Assembly: GCA_037577475.1 (NCBI GenBank)
Contig: CM075206.1
Coordinates: 5,179,459 to 5,243,458 of the forward strand
Length of the DNA stretch: 64,000 bases
Direction of reading: 5' to 3'
Source: Chaunax sp. Z400
Taxonomy: Eukaryota > Chordata > Actinopteri > Lophiiformes > Chaunacidae
The notes beneath the pieces were generated by a model. That model made no database searches, was not told the DNA's origin, and saw only the letters and a list, made by a program, of their open reading frames with translations. This document shows positions 16,809-30,100 of the stretch, in pieces; within the stretch, counting starts at the first letter, position 1, and each line of letters begins with the position of its first letter. A program made the translations under genes and the position numbers.

Positions 16809-19800
16809 CTATCTGTAGGATTTTCTTGAGTATTTTAATTCTACTGTATTGCAGTTATTCAACAGTTCTAGTTACTGGTTAATTTACAGATGAAAATTTG
16901 CCTAAAAACATACCATCAGATTATAATTAGAGTATTTTTATATGTTAAACAACCCAACAGTACTTTATATAAACATAAGTTTGTTTCCTTTAGCTTATGA
17001 GATTATTTCTTCAGTTTATCGCAAATCCTAAATCTCCAAATTTGCAGATGTATATTATGGGACAGAGTGTACATTATGTGCAATTACTACCCAACTACCC
17101 TGGAGGTAAGCAGTACAGAGCACATATAAGATCCTGTATTGTCAAACTCTTTAGATTTATAGCACCACCAATATTTTTCTGCCTTAATAAATATCTAATT
17201 ATAAAAAGGAAGTGAGAGTTGTATTATTATGGAAATATTGTGTACATTGTGACCGTGTATTTTCACATCTTTGTCACAAAGCCGCTGCAATTATCAGTTA
17301 AACAAACACTTCTTAAAATAACTGTGTACAGGATTTAATTGTTTGTTTACTTTAGATAATTGCCTGACAACACACACTGCTCTTGATATTTCATATAATG
17401 GTTTATGCATTCTATAAATGGGAATATTCTACTTAGCATGCTTTGACAAGTTTCCAGCTACAAGTTAAGTTGCCCAGCATTACTCTACTGTAGGTTTGTA
17501 TGTTTTTCATTGCATTCCCAGGTTAGGATGAGAAAGAAGCAAATGCATCCTTATCCGTCCACTTTGTCTACTTTAGGATCATCAGCAGTTACACATTTTT
17601 TTCCACTGCAGGCAGAGAAAATGGAAATTAATCCCATGCCTGCTGTTGAATGGCCAGAGTTCAATTTGAAAATGTTTTGGCTATAGTATTTAGGTCATAA
17701 CTAAAGAGTTGGGTCGACACAAAATAAGAGGTTCATATAAAAAGAATGAATCGTTTCATAATATGTCTTAACATTTTGGTTCAGAGGACAAGAGAGGTCA
17801 AAACAAACAAAAAAAGAGAAGAGATGCACACAACAGTACAGTATATCACTCTGTAATAATAAAAAAACAAGTCGTGACTTTTTGAAATGAGGCCTCAGGG
17901 GCTGCACGCTCCACAGGAAATCTCCTTCGTTGGTCCTTGGTGAATGGAGCGGAGATGCAATGTTGGACTCAGAGGTAAAATCTGCCTCCAGCCCTCCATC
18001 AACAGGTGAATTGAGACTTGTGTTTATAGCGATGTGAGATTAGTTCAGGGAAGGGCGAGGGAGACTTCTTCTGCAGACAGATGGATCATGCATTGTCTCT
18101 GGTAAGCATTCCACAGTGAAAGCCCGGGTAATCCTCGAGACAAAATGTATGGCTGTGGATGCATTCGTCCGAAGAGATAGTTTTACAGTGAAATAACGCC
18201 AATATTACTTCAATAACTTACGCAGACATTTCATATGTATTGATTCAAGGTCAACAGGAGCCTCTGCTGATGTTTGTGCAACCTATGAAATATAAAATAA
18301 TAATACTACCAGCTTAAAATCACATTACAGCACTGGAATTCAAACATGCCTGCAGCTGTATTGCTGCTGGAAATACATGATTTGCTATTTCAGCTATTTT
18401 TAGACTGTATAGGGTGTATTTGGTTGGATCCTTCAGGGCTTAAGGTGCCTATCGGTCAAAACAATCTGAACAATTTCATGATTGATTTGTCATACAGTCA
18501 TATAAGAGACTGATATAATGCACACACAGCGTGTCCTGGAAAGCCTGAGAAGGAGATTGAAAATAATGATGATTAATTTGTTGTTCGGGGGAAAACAATA
18601 TCACGGTCTTTTGTTTTAGCTCATTTTGCTAACGATGTATTTCATCATTAAGAGGTTTCAAATGACCAAAAAGACACCAGAAGTAAAATATTGGACACTT
18701 CATCTTAAATTTAATTTCACTCGGATAAAATAAATGCAAAGAAAATATATTTAGCTTCTCATTCCTCCTTTTATATTTTGAGGATGTCATTATGAGTTAT
18801 GGCAAATGCTACAGCACCACCGTCGCAAGAGCCGGGAATAACGATGAAACATAATGTCATAATGACTTCTCTAATGAACTAAATTTAAATAATGTATTCT
18901 CGGACAGATTTGGAGCGCTGATATGTCCATGATTAGGATATATGACTGAAGACCAGATGTGGCCAACCACCTCTGTGTGACGCACGACACATTCACATGA
19001 TTAATGGCGACTTCTGACGTTCGCTCCAGGTTACTCAAACAGCGACGTGTCGTCTCGGAGACGGAGAGATAAACCGCGGGCTCAAGTAGTCTGTGAGATC
19101 GTGTTCGATGAGAACCCAGCTCATAGATTCTCCTCAGCCCTGCGAGGTTGACAAAGACAAATCTAAGGCACATGGCGCTCTAAATTTTTTGCTTACCGAG
19201 AAACAAGTGTGGGGATTTCCAAGCAGGAAACATTAGCAGACATATGCATGGTGTCTGTTTGACTGTGCAACATATATACATGTGTTGAATCAACAGAAAT
19301 GCAGGGAAGAGTCAGTGATGCATGATTTATGTTATCTTAGTCATAGAAGGTGAATGTGCTTGATGCAAAATGTAACTTTTAAAGTTATAGGCCTTTATGC
19401 ACCGGTGGAAAAGGTTGCATTTCCACCTCAAAATCATGGCTTCTTAACAGTAATCAGGTGGAGAACAGTAAAACATGGGCAGCACACAAATCGGGGTTCT
19501 TTCATTGCTGATAATGTCCTTGAGGATTGTGTGGCGGCGAGAGACAGCAGGAGATTAACCCTGCCTCTCTCGGTCACCTGCAGTGAGACTCCAGGCATAT
19601 GCTTTTCACTTCCTGTAATCTTGAGATGAGTTTCACACTTCTGGCAACCAATTAACAAAGGGCATTACACTTGAACTTAACGTGAAGTTCCTTTCTCAGC
19701 TTTCGAGAGAGAGTGTACACAAACACACACAGCAAAAACGGAGATCGATATGATTTAGCGTCGAATGAATAATGGAGGATTTGTGTGTGTCGCAGAGACA

Positions 19801-20130
19801 CCTACTGTTTTGTGCAGGATGAAGGGAAGGACTTGCAGACTGACAACTTTTCATGTATAGTGATTGTCCTCAGTTGTCCACGTTTATGACTAAAAGGCAG
19901 GCAAAGTGTGTGTTTTGTTCGAGTGCAACTCCTTCGTGCTTTTGCCGCCACTAACAAAGGCAGATGTGTGTAGATTTGGATTTAAGATTCTGATTTAATT
20001 AGCTTCGACTCTTGGGGCTGCCTCTAAGGTAGTTGCTCCTGCATGCTGCAAAACTCATTATGGATGAATTAATGAAGTGGGACGTACACTTCGCATCATC
20101 CATGTGGCATGTACTGATGCATTATGCATT
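16809..20130. other. AT-rich intergenic DNA
   Basis: Nothing coding is supported. The CpG-containing stretch at about 19010-19170 opens a 100-codon minus-strand frame with no recognisable domain. Confidence 0.5.
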
Positions 20131-20159
20131 ATTTATTATTATTATTATTATTATTATTC
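20131..20159. repeat. (TTA)n microsatellite
   Basis: About nine units of TTA/ATT. Confidence 0.95.
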
Positions 20160-20654
20160 TTTTAGAGCATGAGCAAATCAAGTTCATTGAATGTATATCA
20201 GGGACTGCAAATGAGAGGCGTTTTTGATTCTAAAGACAAAATCCCGTTGTGTTACACTTAAGTGTTGAGCACTTTCACATCCACTCTGTTATGTTATTCG
20301 TATTCCCAGATCATTTCATAAGATACATGCAGAATAGTTCTGAATTGACATGTTTTGATTTGCATAACAATGCGAGCTCTACCACCACTCCATGCCTATA
20401 GTGTCTGCATTGTAGAAATAATGTTCACTTCAGATTCCATCTATTCAGCTGAGGAAGGTGCTTTACAATCCATTTCAAATTTCCTTTGAGTGGATGTGGT
20501 TTCAACATGAAAGACTGGATATGTCTGAGGGAGAAGGCTTTGTAGTTCACTTTATTAGTAAAACCTGGAATATCACCAGCAATTATATGACATCAAATTA
20601 AATTCAACTCCACGCTGCACTAATCAACATTTTATGTTTTCTTTTCTTTTTTCT
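20160..20654. other. AT-rich intergenic DNA
   Basis: Nothing recognised. Confidence 0.55.
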
Positions 20655-20757
20655 TTTTTTGGGGGGGTAGGGGCTTTTTTTTGCCTTCATTTGATAGGAC
20701 AGCTGAAGGATTTGATAGGAAGCTATAGGAGACAGAGTGAGGGGAAAACATCCTAAG
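20655..20757 (+). repeat. Left part of a dispersed teleost repeat
   Basis: A G-rich run then GGGGCTTTTTTTTGCCTTCA, TTTGATAGGACAGCTGAAGG and GACAGAGTGAGGGGAA match the 5' half of a fish repeat I know as 'ctttattggataggacagctgaagagagacaggaaa'. What looks like the 3' half of the same family occurs separately at 39370-39470. Confidence 0.55.
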
Positions 20758-23700
20758 TTTGAAATAGGTCATATTTAGAGAAATAGCCACAGTCTTTATC
20801 TGACTAATCCAGAATGACCTCCCTCTTGTTAAATGAAGCCACGCCTATAAAAAGGCACAAAGATCCGGGTTGACATCTGCATTTATGCCACTGCTGGGGT
20901 AACCCATGATGACCGGGGATCGTGCCATTGGCATGTTGGGCAAGTTGCCCAGGTCTGTGCAAAACGTATTATATTCAGCTGTATTTTTCAACCACAATCT
21001 ACAACAATAGACCATAAACCACCTCACTAAACTTCATTCTCCTTTCCTCAACAATTTTTGTGAAAACTTGTTGATGTGAAAAACACTGTGTTAACTGCAA
21101 AATTTGGTTCAAGAGCCATAACTCCTGTAAAAATACTTTTTCAGCTGTAATATTCCATCTCCATCTAACACAGTAGATACTAAATATGCCCACAAAATTT
21201 CAATCTCTTACCTTAAATCTTTTGGACAAAACCTGTTCAGTTTGCAGCAACATGGTGCAGCAAGTGCAAATTTTGAATTAAATACCATTTCTCGTGTAAA
21301 AAAAAGTTTTTTTTTGGCAGTGTGTTTGAAGTGTGACGAGCACACTTACACACACTCAGACACAAACGGTGGATGGAATCCGTTCCCACATCCCCCGTCC
21401 ACTTTGTTGCGAGGCATGAAAAACTCACTTTGCACAACCGGTCCAACATGAAATGGTGGCCAAAGATAGTGAATATGTGGTGATAACAGTGGAGCACACA
21501 AAATGCGTTTGTAGTTTTGTACTTGGTGAAAACAGAGCTTAAAAAATGAGATTGAATGTTGGAAGTAAATATGGTGACTGTTTGCTTCCATATTAGCCCT
21601 TCTGTTGTGTTCCGGTCAAATCTGTTTTCTCTCTAAAAAAATGTAGTTAATTTCATCTGTTTGTCATAAGACTCCATGACTTTGTTCACACATGGCATCT
21701 GAACACACAAAATAAAATTTGAGAATTTATATTAAATTTTGGGTGTTTTATTGAACTTGTGTACACCGTTGGTGTAGAAACGCCCCCTTTTTGGCTTCCA
21801 TGGCAACCCTATCCCCTATCCCCAATGGAATTTTCATCCTATGGCGACCACACCTGTTGGAAATTGTCAAAAACAACCACAACATTGTTTCAATGGTATA
21901 TACAACTTTGTCACACCTCTGGTATATAAAGCTTCTTTTTTTTTTTTTTGAGGCCTTGCTCACAGTTCATTCTGTGGCAGAACGGCAATGAGGCCTGCAG
22001 GCCATGAATAGCAAATGGAAGTTCAAAACTTCTAATGTTCCCAAGAATTTGAATTGATAAAAAGATGAAACACATTAGGTGATAATATATGTATTATTAT
22101 GGATTTATAATCAGCTGTAATGGAGCAGTTATTTTTGACCAGGACCACCAAACTAGTGAACAGGAAACAGACACAACAGGAGGGTTGAGAAAAGATAGAA
22201 AGATCCTGGAATAAATGACCAGAACAGCTTGTACCCTTAAAGAGTATATGATAATACTGTATTGTGTACACGGCCAGCATAAAGAATAGCATGCCATATG
22301 TGTATAATGTGTATATGAGCCCTGTGAAGATGACACGAACTCTACTGTAGGTAATAAACCTCACCTCGGCACCATAAATATCCCTGCCTTGTTTATTGCA
22401 TCTTATGGCATAGCGTGCTCGTCAATGCATCATTAATTTAAGAACCTTTCTAATGAATGTGAAATGAAAGACTGTCAAGCAGGCAATTCTCTCTGCACTT
22501 ATCATACCAGGAGAGATTGTAGTGGCTCCATTTTCAGAGTCCTTACCTGAGCGCTGGTGGAACTCGTGAGCTCCGCCGTCCCACTTTGCTAGACTCCCAT
22601 CTTTCACCCGTGACAGAAATTACATGATTCAATGGTCCTGTGAAAGAACTGATGGACAGCAAGCTTTAAAATGTTAATAAACACACCTTTTTATATAGCA
22701 GCCTTTCATTTTTCACCAACAAATACAGCTTTAACCTTGTCTTTGCGTCTCTTCTGCTGCAGAGGTTATGGTTATACTGACATCTGCAATTCAATTCCCA
22801 CCCGCCCCGCAACGCACAGCACACACAAAAAAAAAGACATATGTGAAAATAATTCAGAATGAGATTCTAACACAGTGAGTTCTTGTCCTTGTCACTTATG
22901 ATCTCATTGATACGGGCAGAGTATGAAAGCAAATAAAAGGATGGTTAATGATTTTCAGTGCTGCGCTTGACCTTCCAACTACAGTAGTGCCTCTTCTCAA
23001 GGAAACACTGCTGTACTGCTTGAGGCTAAGTCCACCGAGCAGAACACATATTGGCTCCCGGATAAATGATGCTGCAAAGAGCTTGATTTCATCATCGCTC
23101 AATGCACTTTTACAAAAAATGGTGTGCGTGTTTATGTGTGCACAGAGGGAGAGAGAAGGGGGGATGTTCACAGCTTAATGCCATTTCCATCAATACTTTA
23201 GAATCATTTGTCTGCAGGGATAAAAACTGCACTGGTGAACTTTTATGGTGACCAAAATAATGATATTAGGCTAAATTTTGTAGAGCAGCTTGTTCGGATC
23301 AATGAATGATGTGCAGCCAGGGTTTCAATAGCCTCTCCTGCAGCACATCAAATGACAAAACTACTCTTAATGTTGTCAAACTGTAGTGACCTTTCACTAT
23401 GATGGATGCGCTTAAGTAATGGAATAAAAGTTTCACAAAGTGGGAGAGATGAGTTTTTTTCTGCTCAGGTAAAAGCAGTTTAGACGAGAGACAGATATTA
23501 GTTCTACATTATGTAATAGAGGGAAAGAAGTCATTGCTGCATTTTATTTATTGTATGAATTAATGGACACTGTAAGCATGAGGTCATTAACTTGTGTGAA
23601 TCGGTTTGTGAAGAGGGAGATTGCTGTGGGCCAATGTTAACCAGCCATACACAACCTATATGAAGGCAGTGCCATCTAGTGGAAGTCATCTGCAGGTACA

Positions 23701-24714
23701 AAATAAACTGTACATTGCAGAAACTATAATCACATAAACTGTGGGTGAAAAAGTGTGGACAAAAATGTTGCCTTGGAATTATAAAATGATGCAACATGCA
23801 TTTAATTAATTAGGAATGCTTAGGCTAAAAATGTAGCTGAACGCTCCAGAAAGCATACAGTAAGAAGACCTTTGGCAATGAGAATTTTCTGTCAGTCAAC
23901 ATGAAAATTGGATCATGAAATAGACTAAACCACACTGACCACCCTGTAGGTATCAGGGTAGGTTCAAAATGCTATGTGTTTGTCTGCTAAATGCATTTGT
24001 CTTTTCATGGGCTGAAACTGTTAACTATAATAAAATTTTTGAAAAATGAAATTTAAATTTTTTTAAAAAAGAGATATGTGTTTGTGGGAGTAGGTGAGCT
24101 TGATATTTGATAAATGCAAAAGCAATATAAAATTAAAAAAGGAAAATAAAAAATAGGAGCTATAAAAGCTTCAGTCTCAGTTTGTATTATAGGCTCATGG
24201 CCACTAGGTAGAGCTCCACCACTGTTTCCATTCTGACTGACCTGTTTCCTTACCTGACATGCTTGAAGATCACAACTTCATTTTCGATCCATTAATTAAA
24301 AAAGTCCTGCACATTCACACAGGTGTTTTCAATTATTTTCGCTCATGAGACCCCAGGTTGTGCAGAGCTTTGCTGGAAATTCGCAGACAGAGACGTCAAA
24401 CACAGCCTGTATCTGGTCACACATACTGGGAAGATGTCTAATGATGACAAATTAGCAATAAAACATGTGTGGGCGTACCAGGGGTTTGAAGGTTAAACTC
24501 TAAAATGCTTTGTGCTGTAAGACTATCATGCAAGGTTGTCTCTGATGCTGCAAACATCAGCAAACTTATGATCCACACCAACGAGAGCTGGAAGAGGTTA
24601 TGTGATCACTGATTTTATTAGTTTATTTGCCTGCAAGACATTGTCAATGGAATTTGTTTTTGGATTTTAGGTCAAAGAAGAGTTTTGTTTTTTGTTTTTT
24701 TTGGGGGGGGGGTT
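20758..24714. other. AT-rich intergenic DNA
   Basis: No gene supported. A possible decayed repeat starts near 21598 (CCCTTCTGTTGTGTTCCGGT). Open frames up to 110 codons (22032-22364) are hydrophobic translations of AT-rich DNA without a domain. Confidence 0.5.
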
Positions 24715-24925
24715 AGGTTAGCTGATCTAGATACAGATGTGGATTCTGGATCACTTTATCGCTTTCTTAAATATTGTGAGATAGGGCCCGTTTTAATATT
24801 TTGTCAATATCAAATAAATAAATAAATAAGTAATAGGTCAATCAAAAGAAAGATTCCTAGGCATGGACAACTCATGATGATCCATATGCAATTGGATCCA
24901 GATCCAGATCATAATCCAGATCTGT
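24715..24925 (+). repeat. Fragment of 'gatccagatc' teleost repeat
   Basis: GATACAGATGTGGATTCTGG, ATTGTGAGATAGGGC and a cluster of GGATCCAGATCCAGATCATA recall a common fish repeat that also seems present at about 49320-49535 and 54000-54240. An (AAAT)n stretch lies inside (24812-24829). Confidence 0.5.
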
Positions 24926-26559
24926 GAGATTAAAATATATATTTGGAGGGCATAAATATGTATTGGGTCACAGAAACAGAGAGAAATAGAGTCGTGACAC
25001 TGCCACTAATATGTAGCTGAGATAAGAAGAGTCATTTAAATGGATTTCATGTGCCTGTGAAAAGTAAGAAGTTATATTTAGATGACAAAAAGTGCTATAA
25101 CTTGATTTAGCATGAGGCAGATCCGAGTTAAACAATGACATCGTGGTGACATCATCATAGTGTGTACTATGCCGTGGTTGCAATGACACAACAATTGGTG
25201 ATATCCTCACAGTGATGCAAAATGTTCCATGTCCGCAAGATATCCCACAAACGAATGATTTTATTTTGACATAGCCTGCTAACTATTTTCCATTGGTTCA
25301 GGCTTTTAGTTACAATGAGTTGAGAGTGTCAATTATATATGTGCTGTCCATCCAGAGGAATTTGAGGGGAAATAAATGGAAAATAGTTTTCACTAGAGAG
25401 TTTCACTGATGAGCACATAAACACGGTTTAGTGCAATTTATTCTCAGCTTCTTTGAGTGATTTGCTTGTCATCAATTTTAATGGGCTTTATAAAAAATGA
25501 GTGAAATAAATTGCAGCAAATGATCAGAGATTTAATGAGTGAATCCTGAGCAGTGAGTGAGGATAGCGGAAGGGTACAGCATGTTAGTCCCAGTCAGATG
25601 GTTGTGATCAGAGAGAGGAACAAACATACTTTGCATAATAAGCGATATTTTAAAACCATCAGAGTTGAGCTTGTTATGTGTGACATTTAAAATCAGCCTG
25701 AAAATGCAAATGAGGTGAGTAAGTGGTGCCGTGCAACAATTTCACATTAGAAAGTACATTTGCAAGAAAAAGACAAATAGAAGCAGAGCTGCTGGAATTA
25801 ACTTTCACTGCATGTGTTCAGTGAACACAACCCAATTTTCATTTTCAACATAATCTAACATTGTTATACACATGCCTATCTTATATATATATGTCATATC
25901 CTCTACTCAGGTGATCCAATTTAAATGTTCTATTTTTTATCTGTGAAAATAGGTGAGAAATGTTTTGAATGCATTTATTTTTTTATTTGTTTAGCATCTG
26001 TGGCAGTTTTTTTTTTGTTTTATTATTCTAATACTCACTTCAGCCACAAGAGACTGATGTGCACCACAACCCATAGTTTAAAACAGGACTGAAAGGATTC
26101 ATGCTATCTTTCAGGTGAGTTCTCATTCCTCCATGCTCTCTAAACTAAAGACATGACAGTAATGTTTCATAGCTTGCTATCGCACAATGGAAAAAAAATA
26201 AGATCACCTGATTTCCTTTCCTCCAGTTTGCCTCGTGGGCCTCCATATTTGACAAATTTGTCCAAAAAAATAGTCTTCCATTCTGATTCACATCCGTAGC
26301 TCATCCTCTTGCTCTTATGTTTATGACAATCTTTGAAAACAAAAACGATCACAAATATTATTTTTTATCTCAATATTCTTTCAGCCTTGAACTTAAACTA
26401 TTTCCCAGAATCCCCGACTAATTGCGGGTTAAACATCCGGGGGTCAACAGAGAAGGTGAGTCCGACACGTTTTCATCCCTGCTTGTCACATGCTGACACA
26501 TCGTCACGCCCTTGTGTGGCTCATCCAGATGCAGGAGGCACCCTGTGGTGTTTGTGGCC
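24926..26559. other. AT-rich intergenic DNA
   Basis: No gene or clear repeat. Contains poly-T runs near 25978 and 26006. Confidence 0.5.
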
Positions 26560-26660
26560 GACACACAAAGCCTTCCTAACAAGTGCTTAACATGAAAAAG
26601 CACTTTAGTTAAGTTTAGGTACAAAAACGGCGTCGCTAGGTTTAAAATCAATGACGGGTG
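26560..26660. repeat. Possible dispersed repeat fragment ('AGTTAAGTTTAGGTACAAAAAC')
   Basis: AGTTAAGTTTAGGTACAAAA resembles a fish repeat with iterated 'TTAGGTTTAGGCACAAAAAC' modules. Only one module is clear. Confidence 0.3.
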
Positions 26661-26857
26661 ATTCCAACTCTATATAGGCTTACTTCATAAATTTGAATTA
26701 TTCCAGTAATATAATAATATGTTAAACTACTGCTGGATGAATTTTCTTTCCAACCTCATAATTTACCATTTACTCTATGTAGGACTTTTGTAATACATTA
26801 GTCAGTTAGGCTGCATTTGTCAGTGCTGTGAAATGAAGAGTGAGTTTAGTAGGTTGC

Positions 26858-26893
26858 TGTGTGTGCATGTGTGTGTGTGCATGTGTGTGCATG

Positions 26894-26942
<49 letters not shown>

Positions 26943-26946
26943 GTGC

Positions 26947-27017
<71 letters not shown>

Positions 27018-27106
27018 CGCGCATGTGTGTGCGTGTTTGTGTGCATGTGTGTGTGTGCATGTGTGCATGTGTGCGTGCATGTGTGTGTGTGTGTGTTTGT
27101 GTGTGT
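26858..27106. repeat. Compound GT/GC/GCAT microsatellite, ~250 bp
   Basis: Alternating purine-pyrimidine DNA almost throughout: (GT)n tracts broken by GTGC, GCGCGC and GTGCATGT units and two GTTTGTG interruptions. Frames of about 84-120 codons exist on both strands and are all Cys-Val or Thr-His artefacts. Confidence 0.98.
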
Positions 27107-30100
27107 CTGGTCTCCTTGGAGGTAAAGGGGGAAGCACTTGCAATGGATACTTAGCCTCGAATGAGTTATTGGCTGTTTGTTATTCTCTGTTGTGAGAACC
27201 AATTTGAGGTTTGCAGAGCAATTAGCTATTTATGCACAATGCCCAGAATAATAAGCATCTAGACACGTATAAGTGGGACCATCCCAGAGTCAAAAGTCCT
27301 ACAGACACCTCTCTAATATTTTTTTGTGATCAAGTTTTTATTTGTCAAAACAAAGAAGGACAGTTTCCCATGACATCATGTATATTAATCAATTTCAACA
27401 CAAATTTGCAGGCATGGTACTCCTTTGTATCGACTTAAAAAAAGAAATCCTTTTGGCCTGACTGTAAAGTATCATCAGTGGATTGAATAGTGTTTAAAGT
27501 GCAGAGAGCTTCATATTGCAGAACTGATACAGAATATTACCCCTCCACTTACCATTAAAACTATAGCCAGGTTATGTTATGGCGCCATTGGGAGAAACAG
27601 CCTGATTAAAGTTCCCATAAAGTATTGAACCGAGTGTCATGATGAATATTCATAAATTGCTTTAATGAAGACCTCACATTGATTAAGCCTTTTCTAATGG
27701 GCTGTATCATAGTGAATGCCAGAATGTAATTGGATTACGGTGACTTTGGGAAGTACTTTGAGACAGTGCCCACATTGGAAATGAAGATGTGTAGCTCGCT
27801 AACGGCATAATTGACAGGGATTAAGATGGATGGATCTAGGAGGCGACTCCAAAGCTCTTCCTGCCCAAAAGCAGAAGATCCTACAGCTGTGCCCCGTGCA
27901 CGCCGAGGTAAAATTTAATTAAATCAAAAGCCTTTCAGTTCAGTAGAAAAAGGAATGGTTTGCGTCTCGTTTTGTTTCAGAGCTCAAAGAACCACCATTT
28001 TTAGATCATTCATAGGCTATTTCTTTGTAAATGACTGATCCATAGATACTCAGAAGCTCAATTTTACTCCTATGCATGCATTTTAAATACATTTATCAAT
28101 TTTACACCACTTAAAAAGTCTGTTGACTTTAAGAGAGATCCAGAAGTCTCTTAAGTTGGTTCAGAGTAGATCCCAGGTGAACACACACCGTCTGAGACGT
28201 GCTTTAGAGTGAAAACACAAAATATCAATGCCCTCGATATGTAAGGCTTTTTATCTGCATTTGGTAGGATGTTACACCTCTCAGTTTGCCTTTCATTTCA
28301 GGCCTGCAAACAAGAACAAAGAAAATAAAGGTATATTGATTTAGTTTGTTTTCCGTGCATGTTTATCGTCTGCTCACACTGCGGTGCTAAATCTTACTTA
28401 TGTTTTGTCTAATTTGCCTCATCTACAAGCAGGATTTCTCCCTTCAGTTTGATTTTCTTCATTTCACATAATTTCATCCTTTTTTATTTTCATACAAATA
28501 CACTAAAGGCTATTTTTGCAGCTGTTTCCACCGTCCCTCATCAGCCCTACACTGAGGCAGATTGTCATTGATGATTGGTCCCCTTGCTTACTAACCATAT
28601 GTACCCTGTACACGGCATTCTGCATCCTGTACCCTGTGACTTATATCTGCCTGTCTGTATGTTTCCCCGCCCCATCCCTGCTGACATGTGGACTAAATGC
28701 TGCTTCTGTTTATGCATGTAAATGTATGTTGTGCATTGTCTTTTTTTGGGGTCCATTCCCAGTTACCTCACACTCACCTCCATGACAATAATATATTTTA
28801 TTTAAGTTAACATAGTCATAGCTACTAAACATAAAAAGGGTTTTTGCACAAATGAAGCTTTAAAAATAGAATTAGTTATAGGATGACATCATTGAGTGAA
28901 ATCTAAGTATTACAAAAACACAGAAGATGTTAAGATTAAATCCTCTTCTCTGATTGGCTAGTCCTGCTTAGAGCATCCTGGTCTGTATAGAAGAAAATGA
29001 GTGGGTTTGTTTATGTGTTAGTATATACAGTAGTTCTCTATTTTTTTTTAAAGTTTTAAGTTGTATTTTATGCATTTGCTTCTAAAATCCAGGGACTTAT
29101 GCTGATTCCCTCCGATTTAAGACCCCAAAATGGAATTGCATAATCTGCTGATGTTATTTAGCTGCTTTTATTTTGAAATGTTTTGACATTTTATGTATAA
29201 GCTCCAATGTCTTGATGTCTCTCCATTCTAATGAATGCCTACAATAAACCAATGCATTCATTACTTCATTTGTATTCCTGTCCAGCAGAAAATTAGCAAA
29301 TGTCAAAAAGCATCCCTGCTCTGATTTCAAAAACGTCTTTAGGCTAAGCTCATTATAATTTAAGTACCCCCCCCCCTGTCTATTCCTGAACTTTAACATA
29401 TATAAAGCATGCCACTGTACTAAATTATGCAAATCCCTTTCTTTCTTAATCAAGCCCACATTCCATTGAAATTGGAAAGCCTGCATTAGTCCTTTAATGG
29501 TGCATTTCCACTGGCTGGCCGGCCGTCAAGAAGCATCGGTGTGAGCCAAAGGAATTGCTGTAGTCACACATAAACTGCTTCATGCTATGCGTCTAGCGTG
29601 GACTGGGATATGGCTTGTTATTTTGTCACTGGGAGAGGCAGGAACACAACTGGAACATGTGGTTGCAGAATTTTGCGCTAATGAATGAGGTGACAGGCAA
29701 GTTGCAGAAGCAAAGCTGACATCTCCTGGGTCTGATTAGACTGTTGCTTTAATAAGCTTTTTGGTGAGATCCACTGTAATCCTTCCATGTGCTTGCCTTA
29801 GTATGAATAAATTATTGATTCATATGAAGATTTTAGCTTAATAGTTTCTGTGAAACCAGAATAACATGAAAGATTTATGGTTTGTTTAAGTTCTTTCTGG
29901 GACATGAGAGAAGATGAAGGTGTTCACATTCAAGGTCCTCATTTTCCTTTCTCCTCCTTATTCATTAGTCAACATTTACACAACAGAAAAGGTGGACATT
30001 GCATTTGTAATTTCTAAGAAGGAACAAATAAACATGTGACATCAGCCTCCTATTGCACCTATAATCCTGGCTTGAAAGAGGTCTCTTTCCATGTTATTAT

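Noticed and set aside
19010..19173. CpG-containing 100-codon minus-strand frame considered as an exon
   Set aside because: No splice-site pair, domain or neighbouring exon could be defended.
21598..21640. CCCTTCTGTTGTGTTCCGGT considered as a piggyBac-type MITE end
   Set aside because: Only one weak terminus, no inverted partner and no TTAA duplication located.
26806..27202. Cys-Val and Thr-His repeat proteins on both strands
   Set aside because: Artefacts of the GT microsatellite.
29154..29486. 110-codon minus-strand frame, polar and coding-like in composition
   Set aside because: Interrupted by a poly-C tract giving Gly codons, and no relative recognised; it could be an old retroelement piece but I cannot support it.
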